Positions 1 to 9,574 of a DNA stretch of 64,000 nt are shown one piece after another. The translations under genes were made by a program, and so were the position numbers. The notes under the pieces are model-generated. The model had not been told where the DNA came from and did no database searches. It saw only the letters and a list, made by a program, of their open reading frames with translations. Positions within the stretch are counted from its first letter, which is position 1, and each line of letters begins with the position of its first letter. Source of the stretch: Pectobacterium sp. A5351 (GTDB taxonomy: Bacteria > Pseudomonadota > Gammaproteobacteria > Enterobacterales > Enterobacteriaceae); the NCBI RefSeq assembly GCF_028335745.1, contig NZ_CP116477.1, forward strand, positions 2,542,001 through 2,606,000, read 5' to 3'.

Positions 1-1515
1 GATTTTGTGCATCGATAGCGCTACCTTCTCCGGCAATTGCGCAGTGCGGTGGTAAACGTGGCTGAATCCCTCACGATACATGTAGTGCTCCATATCTGAT
101 GCAGGCAGAACGGTCAGATGATCTCGTTCGCTTTCGTCCTGTGCGGTTAACATGCTTTTCGCCGTTGCCGCATATTTTTTCCCCGCGTCATCACCATCGA
201 CCAGCACATGCCATTCAATCCCCATTCGCCGTGCGAATCTCAGTAATGGCCGGAGCCCGGACTGAGCAAACTCAATCACTTTCACCCCCTCAGCTTCAAA
301 ATGATGCCCACATTGGCGCGCCAGTTCATTCAGCATCCAGACTTCAGTTTCACCTTCCACCAGTAGCCAGCAGCGGGCAAAGAGTGAAGAAGGCCGATTC
401 ATACGAATATGAAACGCAATACGTCGACTGTCTTCCGCATTCATCCCCTGACGACCCATCCGGTACGTCGCAACCCGTGAAGATTCACGCACCAGACGGC
501 ACACCTGTTCCATCGGTACCAGCGACAGCAGTTCTCCCGAATTCGTTGTCGTGACTTTCTGGAGCGGCAATTGCGTCAGAAGCCCCCACGCTACTGACAG
601 CATAATCGGGTGCAGGCGGGTTTCGGGGTCTTCAATCAGCAACAGCGGGCGGGCATGCGGATCCAGCACCACCGATCCTTTCGCCTGCAACAGCGTAGAA
701 AACAACTCCAGCAGGATAATGCGGCGACTGCGGCTATTCGGGTCAGCAATCAGGCGGTTGATGTTGTCCAGCGATCGCCACGATTTACCGTTGTGCGCTC
801 GCGCATGACGATGGTGGCGTCGGTCGTTGCCCGTGGCGTTCTGCTCGGAAAAATAGTGCTCCAGTAGTTGCCGCATCGCCACTAAGCCATGACGCAGCTC
901 TTTATCCGTCAGCTTCTGCGGATTTTGCGCCAGCTCACGCATCAGTTGTTCAAACTGCTGCGCCAGCTTTTCATTACTATTATCTAATGTTGCCGCCAGT
1001 GTCCCGGAACGCAGACGCCGCATAAAACGCGCATCGCGCAGCCGCAGCACCGGATGCAGGCGAATAATCTCTCTGGCCAGCTCATCAATATCTTCCAGCG
1101 GTATCGGGTGCCCGTCTGCGCCGAGAAAACTACGCCAGGTGAAGACCGATTGGCTTTCGTCTACCTCCCCCTCCAGCCGATAAAATATACGACATAGCGA
1201 TGCCTCACCCTCCACCCAAACGGGACTAAGTGAACGATAGCGAGGGGCTAAATGGTGACCGGGTGCGGTTTCGCAGAACGTAAAAATAATCTGAAGGTGT
1301 TTTTCCCGACTATTTTCATCTCCCGGTGTGAAGTGAAAGTCCTGCATATCAAAATGATAAAGCGGCAACGTCGGAGCCAGCAGCAGGGAGAGCGCGTCCA
1401 GCAGGCTTGATTTCCCCCAGGCGTTTTCACCAATCAGCACATTATTCTCGTCCAGCATTAGCGACAGACGATTGATTCCCCGAAATCCCAGGATTTCAAT
1501 ACTTTCCAGATGCAT
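1..1515 (-). CDS. ybjD: OLD-family ATP-dependent endonuclease YbjD (C-terminal end outside window)
   Basis: About 505 codons are open on the minus strand from an ATG at 1515 and run off the left edge, so the C terminus is missing. The N terminus has an ABC/SMC-type ATPase fold: Walker A GENAWGKSSLL near residue 27 and a Walker B region LLLIEDPETRLHP near residue 285. Further on is a TOPRIM nuclease domain with LVEGETEVWML near residue 380 and LVDGDDAG near residue 435. This domain order is that of the overcoming-lysogenization-defect (OLD) nucleases, and the protein reads like E. coli YbjD throughout. The cellular role of YbjD is not settled; DNA processing is inferred from the family. It is divergent from hcp, sharing the 290-bp intergenic region. 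Confidence 0.9.
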   Translation of the reverse strand, partial: MHLESIEILGFRGINRLSLMLDENNVLIGENAWGKSSLLDALSLLLAPTLPLYHFDMQDFHFTPGDENSREKHLQIIFTFCETAPGHHLAPRYRSLSPVWVEGEASLCRIFYRLEGEVDESQSVFTWRSFLGADGHPIPLEDIDELAREIIRLHPVLRLRDARFMRRLRSGTLAATLDNSNEKLAQQFEQLMRELAQNPQKLTDKELRHGLVAMRQLLEHYFSEQNATGNDRRHHRHARAHNGKSWRSLDNINRLIADPNSRSRRIILLELFSTLLQAKGSVVLDPHARPLLLIEDPETRLHPIMLSVAWGLLTQLPLQKVTTTNSGELLSLVPMEQVCRLVRESSRVATYRMGRQGMNAEDSRRIAFHIRMNRPSSLFARCWLLVEGETEVWMLNELARQCGHHFEAEGVKVIEFAQSGLRPLLRFARRMGIEWHVLVDGDDAGKKYAATAKSMLTAQDESERDHLTVLPASDMEHYMYREGFSHVYHRTAQLPEKVALSMHKI

Positions 1516-1692
1516 CCTTCTCTCCTGTAGCGGCTGCCTGCGGGTTTCTGCTGTCATCGCGTGTAGTGTAGATCATCTGGCTACCTTGCACGTGATTCAT
1601 TCAACAAGAGGGATTTATTTTACTTAATGGTCGCCTTTTACCCTCACAGATCCCCCGTGATTGAGAGTGATTTTCATTGCTCATCATCAAAA

Positions 1693-1706
1693 TTGCGCTA
1701 AATCAA
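1693..1706 (+). promoter_or_regulatory. Candidate FNR box upstream of hcp
   Basis: TTGCGCTAAATCAA matches the FNR consensus TTGAT-N4-ATCAA with one good half-site (ATCAA) and one degenerate half. It lies about 70 bp upstream of the start implied by the TATGCT -10 element at 1758-1763. From memory, the E. coli hcp promoter also carries FNR at an upstream position near -72, so geometry supports the call. Anaerobic activation of hcp is the inference. Confidence 0.65.
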
Positions 1707-1766
1707 ATTTACCTAAAGTTGCAGTAAAAAAGCCTTTTTACCTGCCTCGGCTGACACTATGCTTTA

Positions 1767-1789
1767 AACAAGCATTTAAAATGCAACTT
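1767..1789 (+). promoter_or_regulatory. Candidate NsrR operator at the hcp promoter
   Basis: The 23-bp stretch has the core GCATTTAAAATGC flanked by AACAA and AACTT. It matches about 20 of 22 defined positions of the NsrR dyad consensus (AAGATGCATTT / AAATGCATCTT). It starts a few bases past a TATGCT -10 hexamer (1758-1763), a place where a repressor would block transcription. NsrR is the nitric-oxide-sensing Fe-S repressor known to control hcp-hcr in enterics. Confidence 0.8.
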
Positions 1790-1805
1790 AAAAAAGGACA
1801 TCATT

Positions 1806-3458
1806 ATGTTTTGTGTGCAATGTGAACAAACGATTCGTACCCCTGTTGGAAACGGCTGCTCTTACGCGCAGGGCATGTGCGGTAAAACCGCAGAAACCTC
1901 CGACCTGCAAGACCTGCTGGTCGCTGTGCTGCAAGGGCTTTCTGCCTGGGTGTTGAAAGCGCGCGAGCTGGATATCATCGATCACGAGATAGACAGTTTT
2001 GCGCCACGCGCCTTTTTCTCTACATTGACCAACGTAAATTTCGATTCCCAGCGCATTATTGGCTACGCACAGGAAGCCATCACACTGCGTGAGTCTCTGG
2101 CCGTTCGCTGCCGTCTGCATGATGCCACTGCGACGGTGGATCACCCAATGGCAGCGCTGCAACTGGCTGGCAACGATATTCCGACCTTGCTGCAACAGGC
2201 GGCGGATTTTGCGCTGGACAGCGATAAAGCTCTCGTCGGCGATGATGTTCACGGCTTGCGCATGCTCAACCTCTACGGCCTGAAAGGTGCCGCAGCCTAT
2301 ATGGAGCACGCTCACGTTCTCGGCCAATACGATGACGCGATTTATGCCGAATATCATTCTTTCATGGCATGGTTGGGCACGCAACCATCCGATGTTGACA
2401 CCCTGCTGAACAACGCCATGGGCATCGGTAAAATGAACTTCAACGTTATGGCGATCCTCGACCATGGCGAAACCAATGCTTACGGTCATCCACAGCCGAC
2501 CTCCGTTAACGTCCGCCCGATTGCGGGTAAAGCGATTCTGATTTCCGGTCATGACCTGAAAGATCTGCGCATGCTTCTGGAGCAAACCGAAGGCACCGGC
2601 GTGAATATTTATACCCACGGCGAGATGCTGCCTGCGCACGGTTACCCAGAGCTGAAAAAATTCTCGCATCTGGCGGGTAACTACGGCAGCGGCTGGCAGA
2701 ACCAACAGACTGAGTTTGCCAAATTCCCTGGCGCGATCGTCATGACTTCCAACTGTATTATCGATCCAAACGTAGGCAACTACGGCGACCGTATCTGGAC
2801 GCGCAGCATCGTTGGCTGGCCGGGCGTGAACCACCTGGAAGGCGACGATTTCAGCCCAGTTATCGAACAGGCACAGAGTCTGGCTGGTTTCCCATACAGC
2901 GAAATCGAGCACATGATCACCGTTGGCTTTGGTCGTGAAACCCTGCTGAGCGCTGCTGATACCGTGATCGATCTGGTCGCACAGAAAAAACTGCGCCACG
3001 TCTTCCTGGTTGGCGGGTGCGACGGTAGCCGCGAAGAACGTAGCTACTTCACTGATTTCACGCTGAACGTTCCACAGGACTGCCTGATCATGACGCTGGC
3101 CTGTGGTAAATACCGTTTCAACAAGCTGGATTTCGGTACGCTGGAAGGTCTGCCGCGTCTGCTGGATGTCGGCCAATGTAATGATGCCTACTCCGCCATT
3201 ATTCTGGCCGTCAAACTGGCAGAAAAACTGGGCTGTGGTGTGAACGACCTACCGTTGAGTCTGGTGCTGTCCTGGTTTGAACAGAAGGCGATCGTCATCC
3301 TGCTCACCCTACTGTCCCTCGGCGTGAAGAATATCTATACCGGGCCAACGGCGCCGGGATTCCTGACGGACAACCTGCTCGCCATTCTGAACGAGAAATT
3401 CGGTATGCGGGCGATTACCACCGTTGAACAGGACATGAACACCATTCTGGCCGCTTGA
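1806..3458 (+). CDS. hcp: Hydroxylamine reductase / hybrid-cluster protein Hcp
   Basis: 550 residues, the normal length of the enterobacterial Hcp class. The N terminus holds C3-x2-C6-x11-C18-x6-C25, the ligands of the proximal Fe-S cluster. Conserved cysteines for the hybrid Fe-S-O cluster follow in the C-terminal half, for example around [13 protein letters not shown] and LACGKYRFN. Hcp is cytoplasmic and is known as a high-affinity nitric oxide reductase, with hydroxylamine reduction in vitro. It takes electrons from Hcr, encoded 139 bp downstream. The start is set by AAGGA seven bases before the ATG. Regulation by NsrR and FNR is suggested by the boxes upstream. Confidence 0.97.
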   Translation: MFCVQCEQTIRTPVGNGCSYAQGMCGKTAETSDLQDLLVAVLQGLSAWVLKARELDIIDHEIDSFAPRAFFSTLTNVNFDSQRIIGYAQEAITLRESLAVRCRLHDATATVDHPMAALQLAGNDIPTLLQQAADFALDSDKALVGDDVHGLRMLNLYGLKGAAAYMEHAHVLGQYDDAIYAEYHSFMAWLGTQPSDVDTLLNNAMGIGKMNFNVMAILDHGETNAYGHPQPTSVNVRPIAGKAILISGHDLKDLRMLLEQTEGTGVNIYTHGEMLPAHGYPELKKFSHLAGNYGSGWQNQQTEFAKFPGAIVMTSNCIIDPNVGNYGDRIWTRSIVGWPGVNHLEGDDFSPVIEQAQSLAGFPYSEIEHMITVGFGRETLLSAADTVIDLVAQKKLRHVFLVGGCDGSREERSYFTDFTLNVPQDCLIMTLACGKYRFNKLDFGTLEGLPRLLDVGQCNDAYSAIILAVKLAEKLGCGVNDLPLSLVLSWFEQKAIVILLTLLSLGVKNIYTGPTAPGFLTDNLLAILNEKFGMRAITTVEQDMNTILAA

Positions 3459-3461
3459 TGA

Positions 3462-3528
3462 ATCAATGCGGACGGAGGAGCGCGTTCCTCGTCACGCAGC
3501 GTGAGGTGTCGGCATTGATGCCTCACGC
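3462..3528 (+). repeat. Nested palindromes between hcp and hcr
   Basis: Several inverted repeats interlock in 67 bases: ATCAATGC (3462-3469) pairs with GCATTGAT (3512-3519); inside it GAGGA/TCCTC forms a small hairpin; TCACGC-A-GCGTGA is an odd palindrome near 3492-3504; and GCGTGAGG (3499-3506) can alternatively pair with CCTCACGC (3521-3528). The pairings compete with one another. No T run follows, so this is not a standard terminator. It may stabilise or attenuate the hcp-hcr transcript, or be an intergenic repeat element. Confidence 0.55.
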
Positions 3529-3597
3529 TAAGCCCACTGTCTTATGGGCTGCCATTTTTACACGCTTCACCGTACCCGTTTGTTATGGAGATTGATT

Positions 3598-4623
3598 ATG
3601 ACCATGCCCGCACTACAGATTGGGCCGACACCGCTTTGTTCTAACCGCATGCAGGTGCATTCCATTACTCAGGAGACGCCCGATGTCTGGACGATTTCAC
3701 TGGTTAATCATGATTTTTACCCGTACCAGCCGGGTCAGTATGCGTTGGTCAGCATTGCTAACAACGCGGAGACGCTGCGGGCTTATACGATTTCTTCTTC
3801 ACCGGGGCTCAGCCGCTTTATTACTCTCACGGTAAGAAGGCTGGACGACGGTATCGGTTCTCGCTGGCTGACCCAAACGCTGAAAGCCGGTGATTACCTG
3901 TGGCTGTCCGATGCACAGGGCGAATTTACCTGCACCAACGCGGTCAGCGATCGCTATCTGATGGCGGCGGCAGGCTGTGGCGTCACGCCGATTATGTCGA
4001 TGTGTCGCTGGCTGCTGGCAAACAAACCGCAAACCGATATCCACGTCATTTTCAACGTGCGCAATCCGTTGCAGGTGATTTTCGCCAGCGAATGGCAAGA
4101 GCTGGTGCAGCGTTATCCGCAGCAGCTGCATCTGACGCTGATGGCGGAGTTTGACGCCGTGCCCGGTTTTCTCGCCGGACGTATCAGCGGCGATCGGTTA
4201 GTCGAACAGGTGCCGGATATCGCCAGCCGTACCGTGATGACCTGCGGCCCGGCTCCGTACATGAACCAGATTGAAGCCCTGAGTCAGCAGTTTGGCGTTG
4301 CCTCAAACCGCATCTTTAAAGAACAGTTCCGTCCAGCAGATGAAGCGCTGGATGAAGATGCCGATCGGCTCACGTTGACCATCAGCCGTCCGCTGAAAAA
4401 CCTAAGCGTGCCGGTCGGTCTCAGCCTGTTGGCCGCACTGGAAACCAATAAGGTGCCGATTGTCGCCGCCTGCCGCGCCGGGGTTTGCGGGAGTTGTAAA
4501 ACCCGCGTGCTATCCGGCCATTTCACGACGACCAGTACCATGACGCTAACACCAGCCGAAATCGAACAGGGCTATGTTTTGGCCTGTAGTTGCCAGTTGC
4601 AAGGCGACACCGTTCTGGCCTGA
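3598..4623 (+). CDS. hcr: NADH oxidoreductase Hcr (electron donor to Hcp)
   Basis: 341 residues. The order is a ferredoxin-reductase-type FAD domain (RAYTISSSPG near residue 61), an NAD-binding domain (AAGCGVTPIMSMCR near residue 125, CGPAPYM near 218), and a C-terminal plant-type 2Fe-2S domain with CRAGVCGSCK and a later CSC cysteine. This architecture is that of Hcr, which passes electrons from NADH to Hcp. The reading frame is open further upstream, but the ATG at 3598 is preceded by GGAG at 3587-3590 at good spacing and gives the family N terminus. It follows hcp in the same direction and is probably cotranscribed through the palindromic spacer. Confidence 0.95.
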   Translation: MTMPALQIGPTPLCSNRMQVHSITQETPDVWTISLVNHDFYPYQPGQYALVSIANNAETLRAYTISSSPGLSRFITLTVRRLDDGIGSRWLTQTLKAGDYLWLSDAQGEFTCTNAVSDRYLMAAAGCGVTPIMSMCRWLLANKPQTDIHVIFNVRNPLQVIFASEWQELVQRYPQQLHLTLMAEFDAVPGFLAGRISGDRLVEQVPDIASRTVMTCGPAPYMNQIEALSQQFGVASNRIFKEQFRPADEALDEDADRLTLTISRPLKNLSVPVGLSLLAALETNKVPIVAACRAGVCGSCKTRVLSGHFTTTSTMTLTPAEIEQGYVLACSCQLQGDTVLA

Positions 4624-4646
4624 TACACCCCTTGCTTTACCCCCTT

Positions 4647-4674
4647 CTGCCCGGTAGCGTCTGCTATCGGGCAG
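4647..4674 (+). terminator. Hairpin after hcr
   Basis: CTGCCCGGTAGC and GCTATCGGGCAG form a 12-bp stem (one G-U pair) around a GTCT loop, 24 bp after the hcr stop. There is no U tract, so termination efficiency is uncertain. Confidence 0.5.
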
Positions 4675-4796
4675 GCAGGCTTATCGTCAATTACCCCTTG
4701 TTATCGCAGACTTTTCGCTGTTTCCCCGTTTCCCCGTCACGAATTATTTAGGATATAGTAAGCCATGGTTATATTTTGCTGTGGAGCCGCTGGCAC

Positions 4797-6233
4797 ATGA
4801 CATCCTCCTCTGCCCCGATCCTGATTCTGGGCGCAACCGGCTACATTGGCCGCCATTTAACCGAGCGGTTAAGCAAACAAGGCAATCGGATCATCGCCGC
4901 GGGTCGTCATACCGAATCCCTCGCGTCACGGAATTGGTCGGGTGTCGACTGCCAACAGGTGGATCTCGCCAAGCCAGAAAGCCTGCCTGATGGCCTGTGG
5001 GGCGCGGAAACACTCTATTATCTGGTGCACAGCATGGGCGACGGCGCAGACTTCGTGGCAAGGGAGCGGATGGCGGCCATGAATCTGTTGCTGGCACTGG
5101 CTTCCAGCCGCGTAAAACAGATTATCTATCTGGGATCGCTTCAGGCGAAAGATGACACCTCGCCGCATATGCAGGCGCGCCAGATTACTGGTGATATTCT
5201 GCGCAGCAGCGGTATTCCCGTCACGGAGCTGCGTGCGGGCATTATTATCGGCGCGGGTTCAGCGGCGTTCGAGATCATGCGTGATATGGTCTATAACCTG
5301 CCGGTGTTGACGCCGCCGCGCTGGGTGCGTTCTAAATCATCCCCCATTGCGCTGGAAAACCTGCTGGTCTATCTGATCGACATCATGCAGCACCCCGCGA
5401 CAGAAAACCGCATCATGGACGCCGCAGGCCCTGAATACATCAGCTACCAGACGATGTTCGAGCGTTTCATTCAGATTAGCGGCAAGCGCAGAGTGCTGAT
5501 TCCCGTTCCGATGCCAACCCATCTGGTGTCCGTCTGGTTCTTGCATCTGGTGACCTCGGTTCCCCCTTCTATCGCCCGCGCGCTGATTCAGGGGCTAAAA
5601 CACGATTTACAGGCCGATGGCCGCGAACTCCAGGCATTGATCCCACAAACGCTGATTAGCTTTGATGATGCAGTGCGCTTCACGTTGCAAAGCGAAATGG
5701 AAAGTGTGCAGCAGGCCGATTGGGGCGATGACACCGAGGTTCGCGCACGCTGGAAGCCCAATTACGGCTTTTACCCTAAACAGGCGGGCCATACGATGGA
5801 AACGACCGCTTCCAGTCAGGCGCTCTGGCAGGTCATCCAGCAGGTCGGCGGGAAAGAAGGCTATTTTTACGCGAATACGCTGTGGAATATCCGCGCTCGG
5901 CTGGACGATCTCTGCGGCAACGGCGTGACTTATGGGCGCCCCGAGCGCCCGACGCTGGAAGTGGGCGACAAGATTGACGGCTGGAAGGTCATTTCGATCA
6001 AACCACAGCGTCAGTTGGTGCTGCTATTTGGTATGAAAGCGCCGGGGCTGGGTAAACTCAACTTTACTATCACGGACAAAGGCACTCACCGCACCGTGGA
6101 CGTCCGCGCCCGATGGCACCCTTCCGGGTTCAACGGGCTGGTTTACTGGTTTCTGATGATGCCCGCTCACCTGTTTATCTTCCGTGGCATGGCGGCGCGT
6201 ATTGCGAAACTGGCAGAGAAGGAAGCGATTTAG
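4797..6233 (+). CDS. ybjT: SDR-family NAD(P)-binding protein YbjT (DUF2867)
   Basis: 478 residues. The N-terminal domain is an atypical short-chain dehydrogenase with [12 protein letters not shown] near residue 12 as the nucleotide-binding glycine motif and a YLGSLQ element near 107. After residue 320 a DUF2867 domain follows, containing [20 protein letters not shown] and ending in a hydrophobic stretch ([18 protein letters not shown]). It reads like E. coli YbjT, which is a membrane-associated protein of unknown function. ATG 4797 was chosen over an earlier in-frame start because GTGGAG sits about ten bases upstream and the Rossmann fold then begins at the usual place. Its stop overlaps the stop of amiD by four bases, tail to tail. 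Confidence 0.9.
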   Translation: MTSSSAPILILGATGYIGRHLTERLSKQGNRIIAAGRHTESLASRNWSGVDCQQVDLAKPESLPDGLWGAETLYYLVHSMGDGADFVARERMAAMNLLLALASSRVKQIIYLGSLQAKDDTSPHMQARQITGDILRSSGIPVTELRAGIIIGAGSAAFEIMRDMVYNLPVLTPPRWVRSKSSPIALENLLVYLIDIMQHPATENRIMDAAGPEYISYQTMFERFIQISGKRRVLIPVPMPTHLVSVWFLHLVTSVPPSIARALIQGLKHDLQADGRELQALIPQTLISFDDAVRFTLQSEMESVQQADWGDDTEVRARWKPNYGFYPKQAGHTMETTASSQALWQVIQQVGGKEGYFYANTLWNIRARLDDLCGNGVTYGRPERPTLEVGDKIDGWKVISIKPQRQLVLLFGMKAPGLGKLNFTITDKGTHRTVDVRARWHPSGFNGLVYWFLMMPAHLFIFRGMAARIAKLAEKEAI

Positions 6234-7057
6234 CGGCTGCCGTATTTCTCCAGCAGCGCATCAACAATCGCTTCACTCTGCGCATCTGGCTGGCCTTGAT
6301 AGTTCTCAGGGCGGAAATGCATCTGGAAAGCGGCAATCACCTGCCGCTTCTCACGCGCGGTCATCGTTTCCTGCACCGCATAGCCATAGCGCCCCAATTT
6401 TTCCAGCAGAACCGCCTCATCCACCAGCTGTGTCGCGGGTCGTCCGTTCAAATAAAATGCGACCCGCTGCGCATCCGGCCAGGCACCAACGCCCGCCTGT
6501 GCCAGCGCCCGCCAGGGGAATAGCGGCCCGGGATCTTGTTTCCGCTGTGGGGCAATATCGCTGTGCGCGACGACATTCTGCGGGGCAATCTGGTAGCGTT
6601 CGACAATATCGCGGGCGAGAGCCGTCACAAGTTGAATCTGCGAGGCGGTGAACGGTTCCCACGTATAGCCCGTTAACGTGCGCTGATAGCCCGCGTTTTC
6701 GATCTCAATACCAATCGAGGAATGATTCAACCGGCTAAACCCGCGCCAGCTACTGGCTCCTGCATGCCAGGCAGCCTGAGATTCCGGCACCAATTGCCAG
6801 GCAAGCGGTTTGCCGCGCCGCAAGGGTGGGTGTGCAGGAATGAGATAATGCGCACTGACGTGTTCATTCGTCAGAATATTCAGCGAGGAGGCAAAGTCTT
6901 CCGCCGTGTAGTGAATCACCAGAAAGCGGATGCGAGATTCCTGCGCTCGCGACTGCAATGCGGTCTCCAGCACATAATTATTCTGTTCCTGTAACGAGGA
7001 AGCCGATTGGCACCCCGTCAACAGCCCCAACGCTATGCAGACCATCCATTTCAACAT
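6230..7057 (-). CDS. amiD: N-acetylmuramoyl-L-alanine amidase AmiD (lipoprotein)
   Basis: 275 residues. The first 16 form a lipoprotein signal ending in LLTGC, so the mature protein should be lipid-anchored, as in E. coli AmiD in the outer membrane. The amidase_2 domain has VIHYTAEDF near residue 49, the zinc-ligand region ENAGYQ, and [20 protein letters not shown] near residue 165, which carries the second His and the catalytic Lys. A C-terminal peptidoglycan-binding domain follows. It cleaves the MurNAc-L-Ala bond during murein turnover. The frame is open a further 17 codons, but ATG 7057 has a GGA element upstream and puts the lipobox at the correct distance. It is divergent from artP. Confidence 0.93.
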   Translation of the reverse strand: MLKWMVCIALGLLTGCQSASSLQEQNNYVLETALQSRAQESRIRFLVIHYTAEDFASSLNILTNEHVSAHYLIPAHPPLRRGKPLAWQLVPESQAAWHAGASSWRGFSRLNHSSIGIEIENAGYQRTLTGYTWEPFTASQIQLVTALARDIVERYQIAPQNVVAHSDIAPQRKQDPGPLFPWRALAQAGVGAWPDAQRVAFYLNGRPATQLVDEAVLLEKLGRYGYAVQETMTAREKRQVIAAFQMHFRPENYQGQPDAQSEAIVDALLEKYGSR

Positions 7058-7365
7058 CGTTATTCCACTATTATGTGCGCTTTTCACTACATGCTTTCGC
7101 CAACTCACACGCGTTCACTCACCCTCGCGCGCAATTATTTGAAGCCATTCGCCGCTATCTGAGAAATTTTACTGTTACTGATTATCAACGTGCGGCACTG
7201 TCAGCAACCCACGATGAGAAAGCGCGGATCCAAGCTGTAAGCCGTTATTTTGTGCTATTATTTAACCAACAAATCGCTTATTGGCAAATTTTAACCCACG
7301 GTGATTGCATAACTATTCTGCCAACGTTAACATTCGCCGCATCAATGTCTATTCAATTCTTACGC
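7058..7365. other. amiD-artP divergent intergenic region
   Basis: No gene is seen in these 308 bp. The region holds the promoter elements for artPIQM: TTGCAT at 7305-7310, a 17-bp spacer and TAACAT at 7328-7333, overlapping an ARG box. A short in-frame ATG at 7345 begins a near copy of the artP start. Confidence 0.7.
7283..7321 (+). promoter_or_regulatory. Candidate ArgR operator (ARG-box pair) at artPIQM promoter
   Basis: TGCATAACTATTCT at 7306-7319 agrees with the ARG-box core TGNAT-W4-ATNCA at nearly every position. CAAATTTTAACCCA at 7285-7298 is a weaker match exactly 21 bp upstream, the canonical centre-to-centre distance in ArgR operators. The strong box covers the likely -35 hexamer TTGCAT (7305-7310), so ArgR with arginine would repress artPIQM. 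Confidence 0.6.
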
Positions 7366-8094
7366 ATGAGTATTCAACTAAACGGCATTAACTGTTTCTA
7401 CGGCACATACCAGGCGCTATTTGACATCACCCTTGATTGTCCTGCGGGTGAAACACTGGTGCTTCTTGGCCCCAGCGGTGCGGGAAAGAGCTCGCTGATA
7501 CGCGTTCTTAATCTGTTGGAAATGCCACGCTCTGGCACGCTTTCCATCGCCGGTAATCAGTTTGATTTTCAGCGCACGCCATCCGACAGCGCGATCCGTG
7601 AGTTGCGTCAGAACGTTGGAATGGTGTTCCAGCAATACAATTTATGGCCGCACCTGACCGTGGTGCAAAACCTGATTGAAGCGCCCTGCCGCGTGCTGGG
7701 GCTGAGTAAAGAAGAAGCCAAAGCGCGCGCAGACAAACTGCTGACGCGTCTGCGCCTCAATGACTTTGCCGATCGCTTCCCTCTTCATCTTTCTGGCGGA
7801 CAACAACAGCGTGTCGCGATTGCGCGTGCGTTGATGATGGAACCTCAGGTTCTACTGTTTGATGAACCGACTGCCGCGCTGGATCCAGAGATTACCGCTC
7901 AGGTCGTCAACATCATCCGTGAATTGTCAGAAACCGGCATCACGCAGGTGATCGTGACTCACGAGGTTGAATTTGCCCGTAAAACGGCCAGCCGTGTGGT
8001 GTATATGGAAAACGGCCGCATTGTTGAACAGGGGGATGCGACGCACTTTACCCAGCCGCAGACGCCTGAATTCGCTGGTTACTTATCACATTGA
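7366..8094 (+). CDS. artP: Arginine ABC transporter ATP-binding protein ArtP
   Basis: 242 residues, nearly identical in layout to E. coli ArtP. Walker [10 protein letters not shown] is near residue 35, the signature [15 protein letters not shown] near 142 and Walker [15 protein letters not shown] near 163. The D-loop and the H-loop (VTHEVEF) follow. It energises arginine uptake with ArtQ and ArtM. ATG 7366 begins [11 protein letters not shown] as in the family. A second in-frame ATG seven codons earlier (7345) starts MSIQF, an almost duplicated start. Neither has a strong ribosome-binding site, so the true start is not certain. First gene of artP-I-Q-M. Confidence 0.95.
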   Translation: MSIQLNGINCFYGTYQALFDITLDCPAGETLVLLGPSGAGKSSLIRVLNLLEMPRSGTLSIAGNQFDFQRTPSDSAIRELRQNVGMVFQQYNLWPHLTVVQNLIEAPCRVLGLSKEEAKARADKLLTRLRLNDFADRFPLHLSGGQQQRVAIARALMMEPQVLLFDEPTAALDPEITAQVVNIIRELSETGITQVIVTHEVEFARKTASRVVYMENGRIVEQGDATHFTQPQTPEFAGYLSH

Positions 8095-8114
8095 TTACTA
8101 TCAGGAAAATGATA

Positions 8115-8846
8115 ATGAAAAAATTGATTGTTGCAGCCTTATTCGCCATGGGTGCCGCCTCTGCTAACGCTGCGGATACCATTCGTTTCGCGACAGAAGC
8201 CTCCTACCCTCCGTTCGAATTTGTCGATGCCAATAACCAAATTCAGGGTTTTGATATCGATCTGGCCAATGCACTGTGCAAAGAAATGCAGGCAACCTGC
8301 ACGTTCAGCAACCAGGCTTTCGACAGCCTGATCCCCGGTCTGAAATTCCGTCGTTTTGAAGCAGTCATCGCGGGAATGGATATTACCCCTGAGCGTCAGC
8401 AGCAGGTGTCATTCACCCAGCCTTACTATGACAACTCCGCGCAGTTTATTGCCCAGAAAGGGAAAGTGGCCGATATCGCCGCACTGGCGGGCAAACGCGT
8501 TGGCGTACAGAACGGTACCACGCATCAGAAATACCTGATGGAAAAGCATAGCGATATCAAAACCGTGCCTTACGACAGCTATCAGAATGCCGTGCTGGAT
8601 CTGAAAAATGGTCGTCTGGATGCCGTATTCGGTGATACCGCCGTCGTTAACGAATGGCTGAAACAAAACGATACGCTGAGCACCGTGGGTCAGAAAGTGA
8701 CGGATAAAGGTTACTTCGGTATCGGCCTGGGCATCGCTGTGCGCCAGAACAACGATGAGCTGCTGAAAAAATTCGACGATGCGCTCAACAAAATCAAACA
8801 GGATGGTACTTACGAGACCATCTACAAGAAATGGTTCCAGCAGTAA
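8115..8846 (+). CDS. artI: Periplasmic amino-acid-binding protein ArtI
   Basis: 243 residues. A type I signal peptide (MKKLIVAALFAMGAASANA) precedes ADTIRFATEASYPPF, the start of a type II periplasmic binding fold of the arginine/lysine/ornithine family. Conserved ligand-site segments such as GFDIDLANALCKEM, FDSLIPGLKFRR, GMDITPER and VGVQNGTTHQKY are present. It delivers a basic amino acid to ArtQMP; the exact ligand of E. coli ArtI is uncertain. ATG 8115 has AGGA upstream and gives a proper signal peptide. It lies 20 bp after artP. It resembles ArtJ (10444-11175) closely, which indicates an old duplication. Confidence 0.94.
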   Translation: MKKLIVAALFAMGAASANAADTIRFATEASYPPFEFVDANNQIQGFDIDLANALCKEMQATCTFSNQAFDSLIPGLKFRRFEAVIAGMDITPERQQQVSFTQPYYDNSAQFIAQKGKVADIAALAGKRVGVQNGTTHQKYLMEKHSDIKTVPYDSYQNAVLDLKNGRLDAVFGDTAVVNEWLKQNDTLSTVGQKVTDKGYFGIGLGIAVRQNNDELLKKFDDALNKIKQDGTYETIYKKWFQQ

Positions 8847-8857
8847 TCTGACGCTCA

Positions 8858-9574
8858 ATGATTGAATTTCAACCTCTTGCAAGCGCCGCCGGGATGACCG
8901 TCGGCCTTGCCGTTTGTGCACTGGTGCTCGGCCTCGTGCTGGCGATGTTATTTGCCGTTTGGGAAACCGTCCGCTGGAAAGCCGTTAGCTGGACGGGAAC
9001 GGCGGTCGTCACGCTGTTGCGCGGCCTGCCAGAAATTCTGGTCGTGCTGTTTATCTATTTCGGATCGTCCCAACTGCTGCTGATGTTGGCAGACGGTTTT
9101 ACCCTGAATCTCTTCATTGTGCAGATTCCGGTAAAACTGGATATCGGCATGTTTGAAATCAGCCCCTTCCTGTGTGGTGTGATTGCGCTGGCGCTGCTGT
9201 ATGCCGCCTACGCTTCCCAAACGCTGCGCGGCGCGCTGAAAGCCGTTCCGCAAGGGCAATGGGAATCGGGTCAGGCGCTGGGGCTCAGTAAATCCGCGAT
9301 CTTTTTCCGTCTGATCATGCCGCAGATGTGGCGTCATGCCCTGCCGGGTTTAGGCAATCAGTGGCTGGTATTGCTGAAAGATACTGCGCTGGTGTCGCTG
9401 ATTAGCGTTAATGATTTGATGCTGCAAACCAAAAGTATTGCGACACGAACACAGGAACCTTTTACCTGGTACGTAATCGCGGCAGCGATTTATTTGATTA
9501 TCACGCTGCTAAGTCAGTATGTGCTGAAACGCATTGAACTGCGCACTACGCGTTTTGAGCGGAGACCTTCCTGA
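8858..9574 (+). CDS. artQ: Arginine ABC transporter permease ArtQ
   Basis: 238 residues with about five membrane segments. It carries the HisM-type inner-membrane motif ([24 protein letters not shown], near residues 133-156) that contacts the ATPase. The sequence is colinear with E. coli ArtQ including the C-terminal [10 protein letters not shown]. It forms the heterodimeric channel with ArtM in the cytoplasmic membrane. It starts 11 bp after artI, and its stop shares one base with the artM start. Confidence 0.95.
   Translation: MIEFQPLASAAGMTVGLAVCALVLGLVLAMLFAVWETVRWKAVSWTGTAVVTLLRGLPEILVVLFIYFGSSQLLLMLADGFTLNLFIVQIPVKLDIGMFEISPFLCGVIALALLYAAYASQTLRGALKAVPQGQWESGQALGLSKSAIFFRLIMPQMWRHALPGLGNQWLVLLKDTALVSLISVNDLMLQTKSIATRTQEPFTWYVIAAAIYLIITLLSQYVLKRIELRTTRFERRPS

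Noticed and set aside
1788..3176. Long open frame (462 codons) antisense to hcp
   Set aside because: It is the mirror of a strongly conserved coding frame. Hcp has all its cluster ligands, and the antisense product matches nothing.
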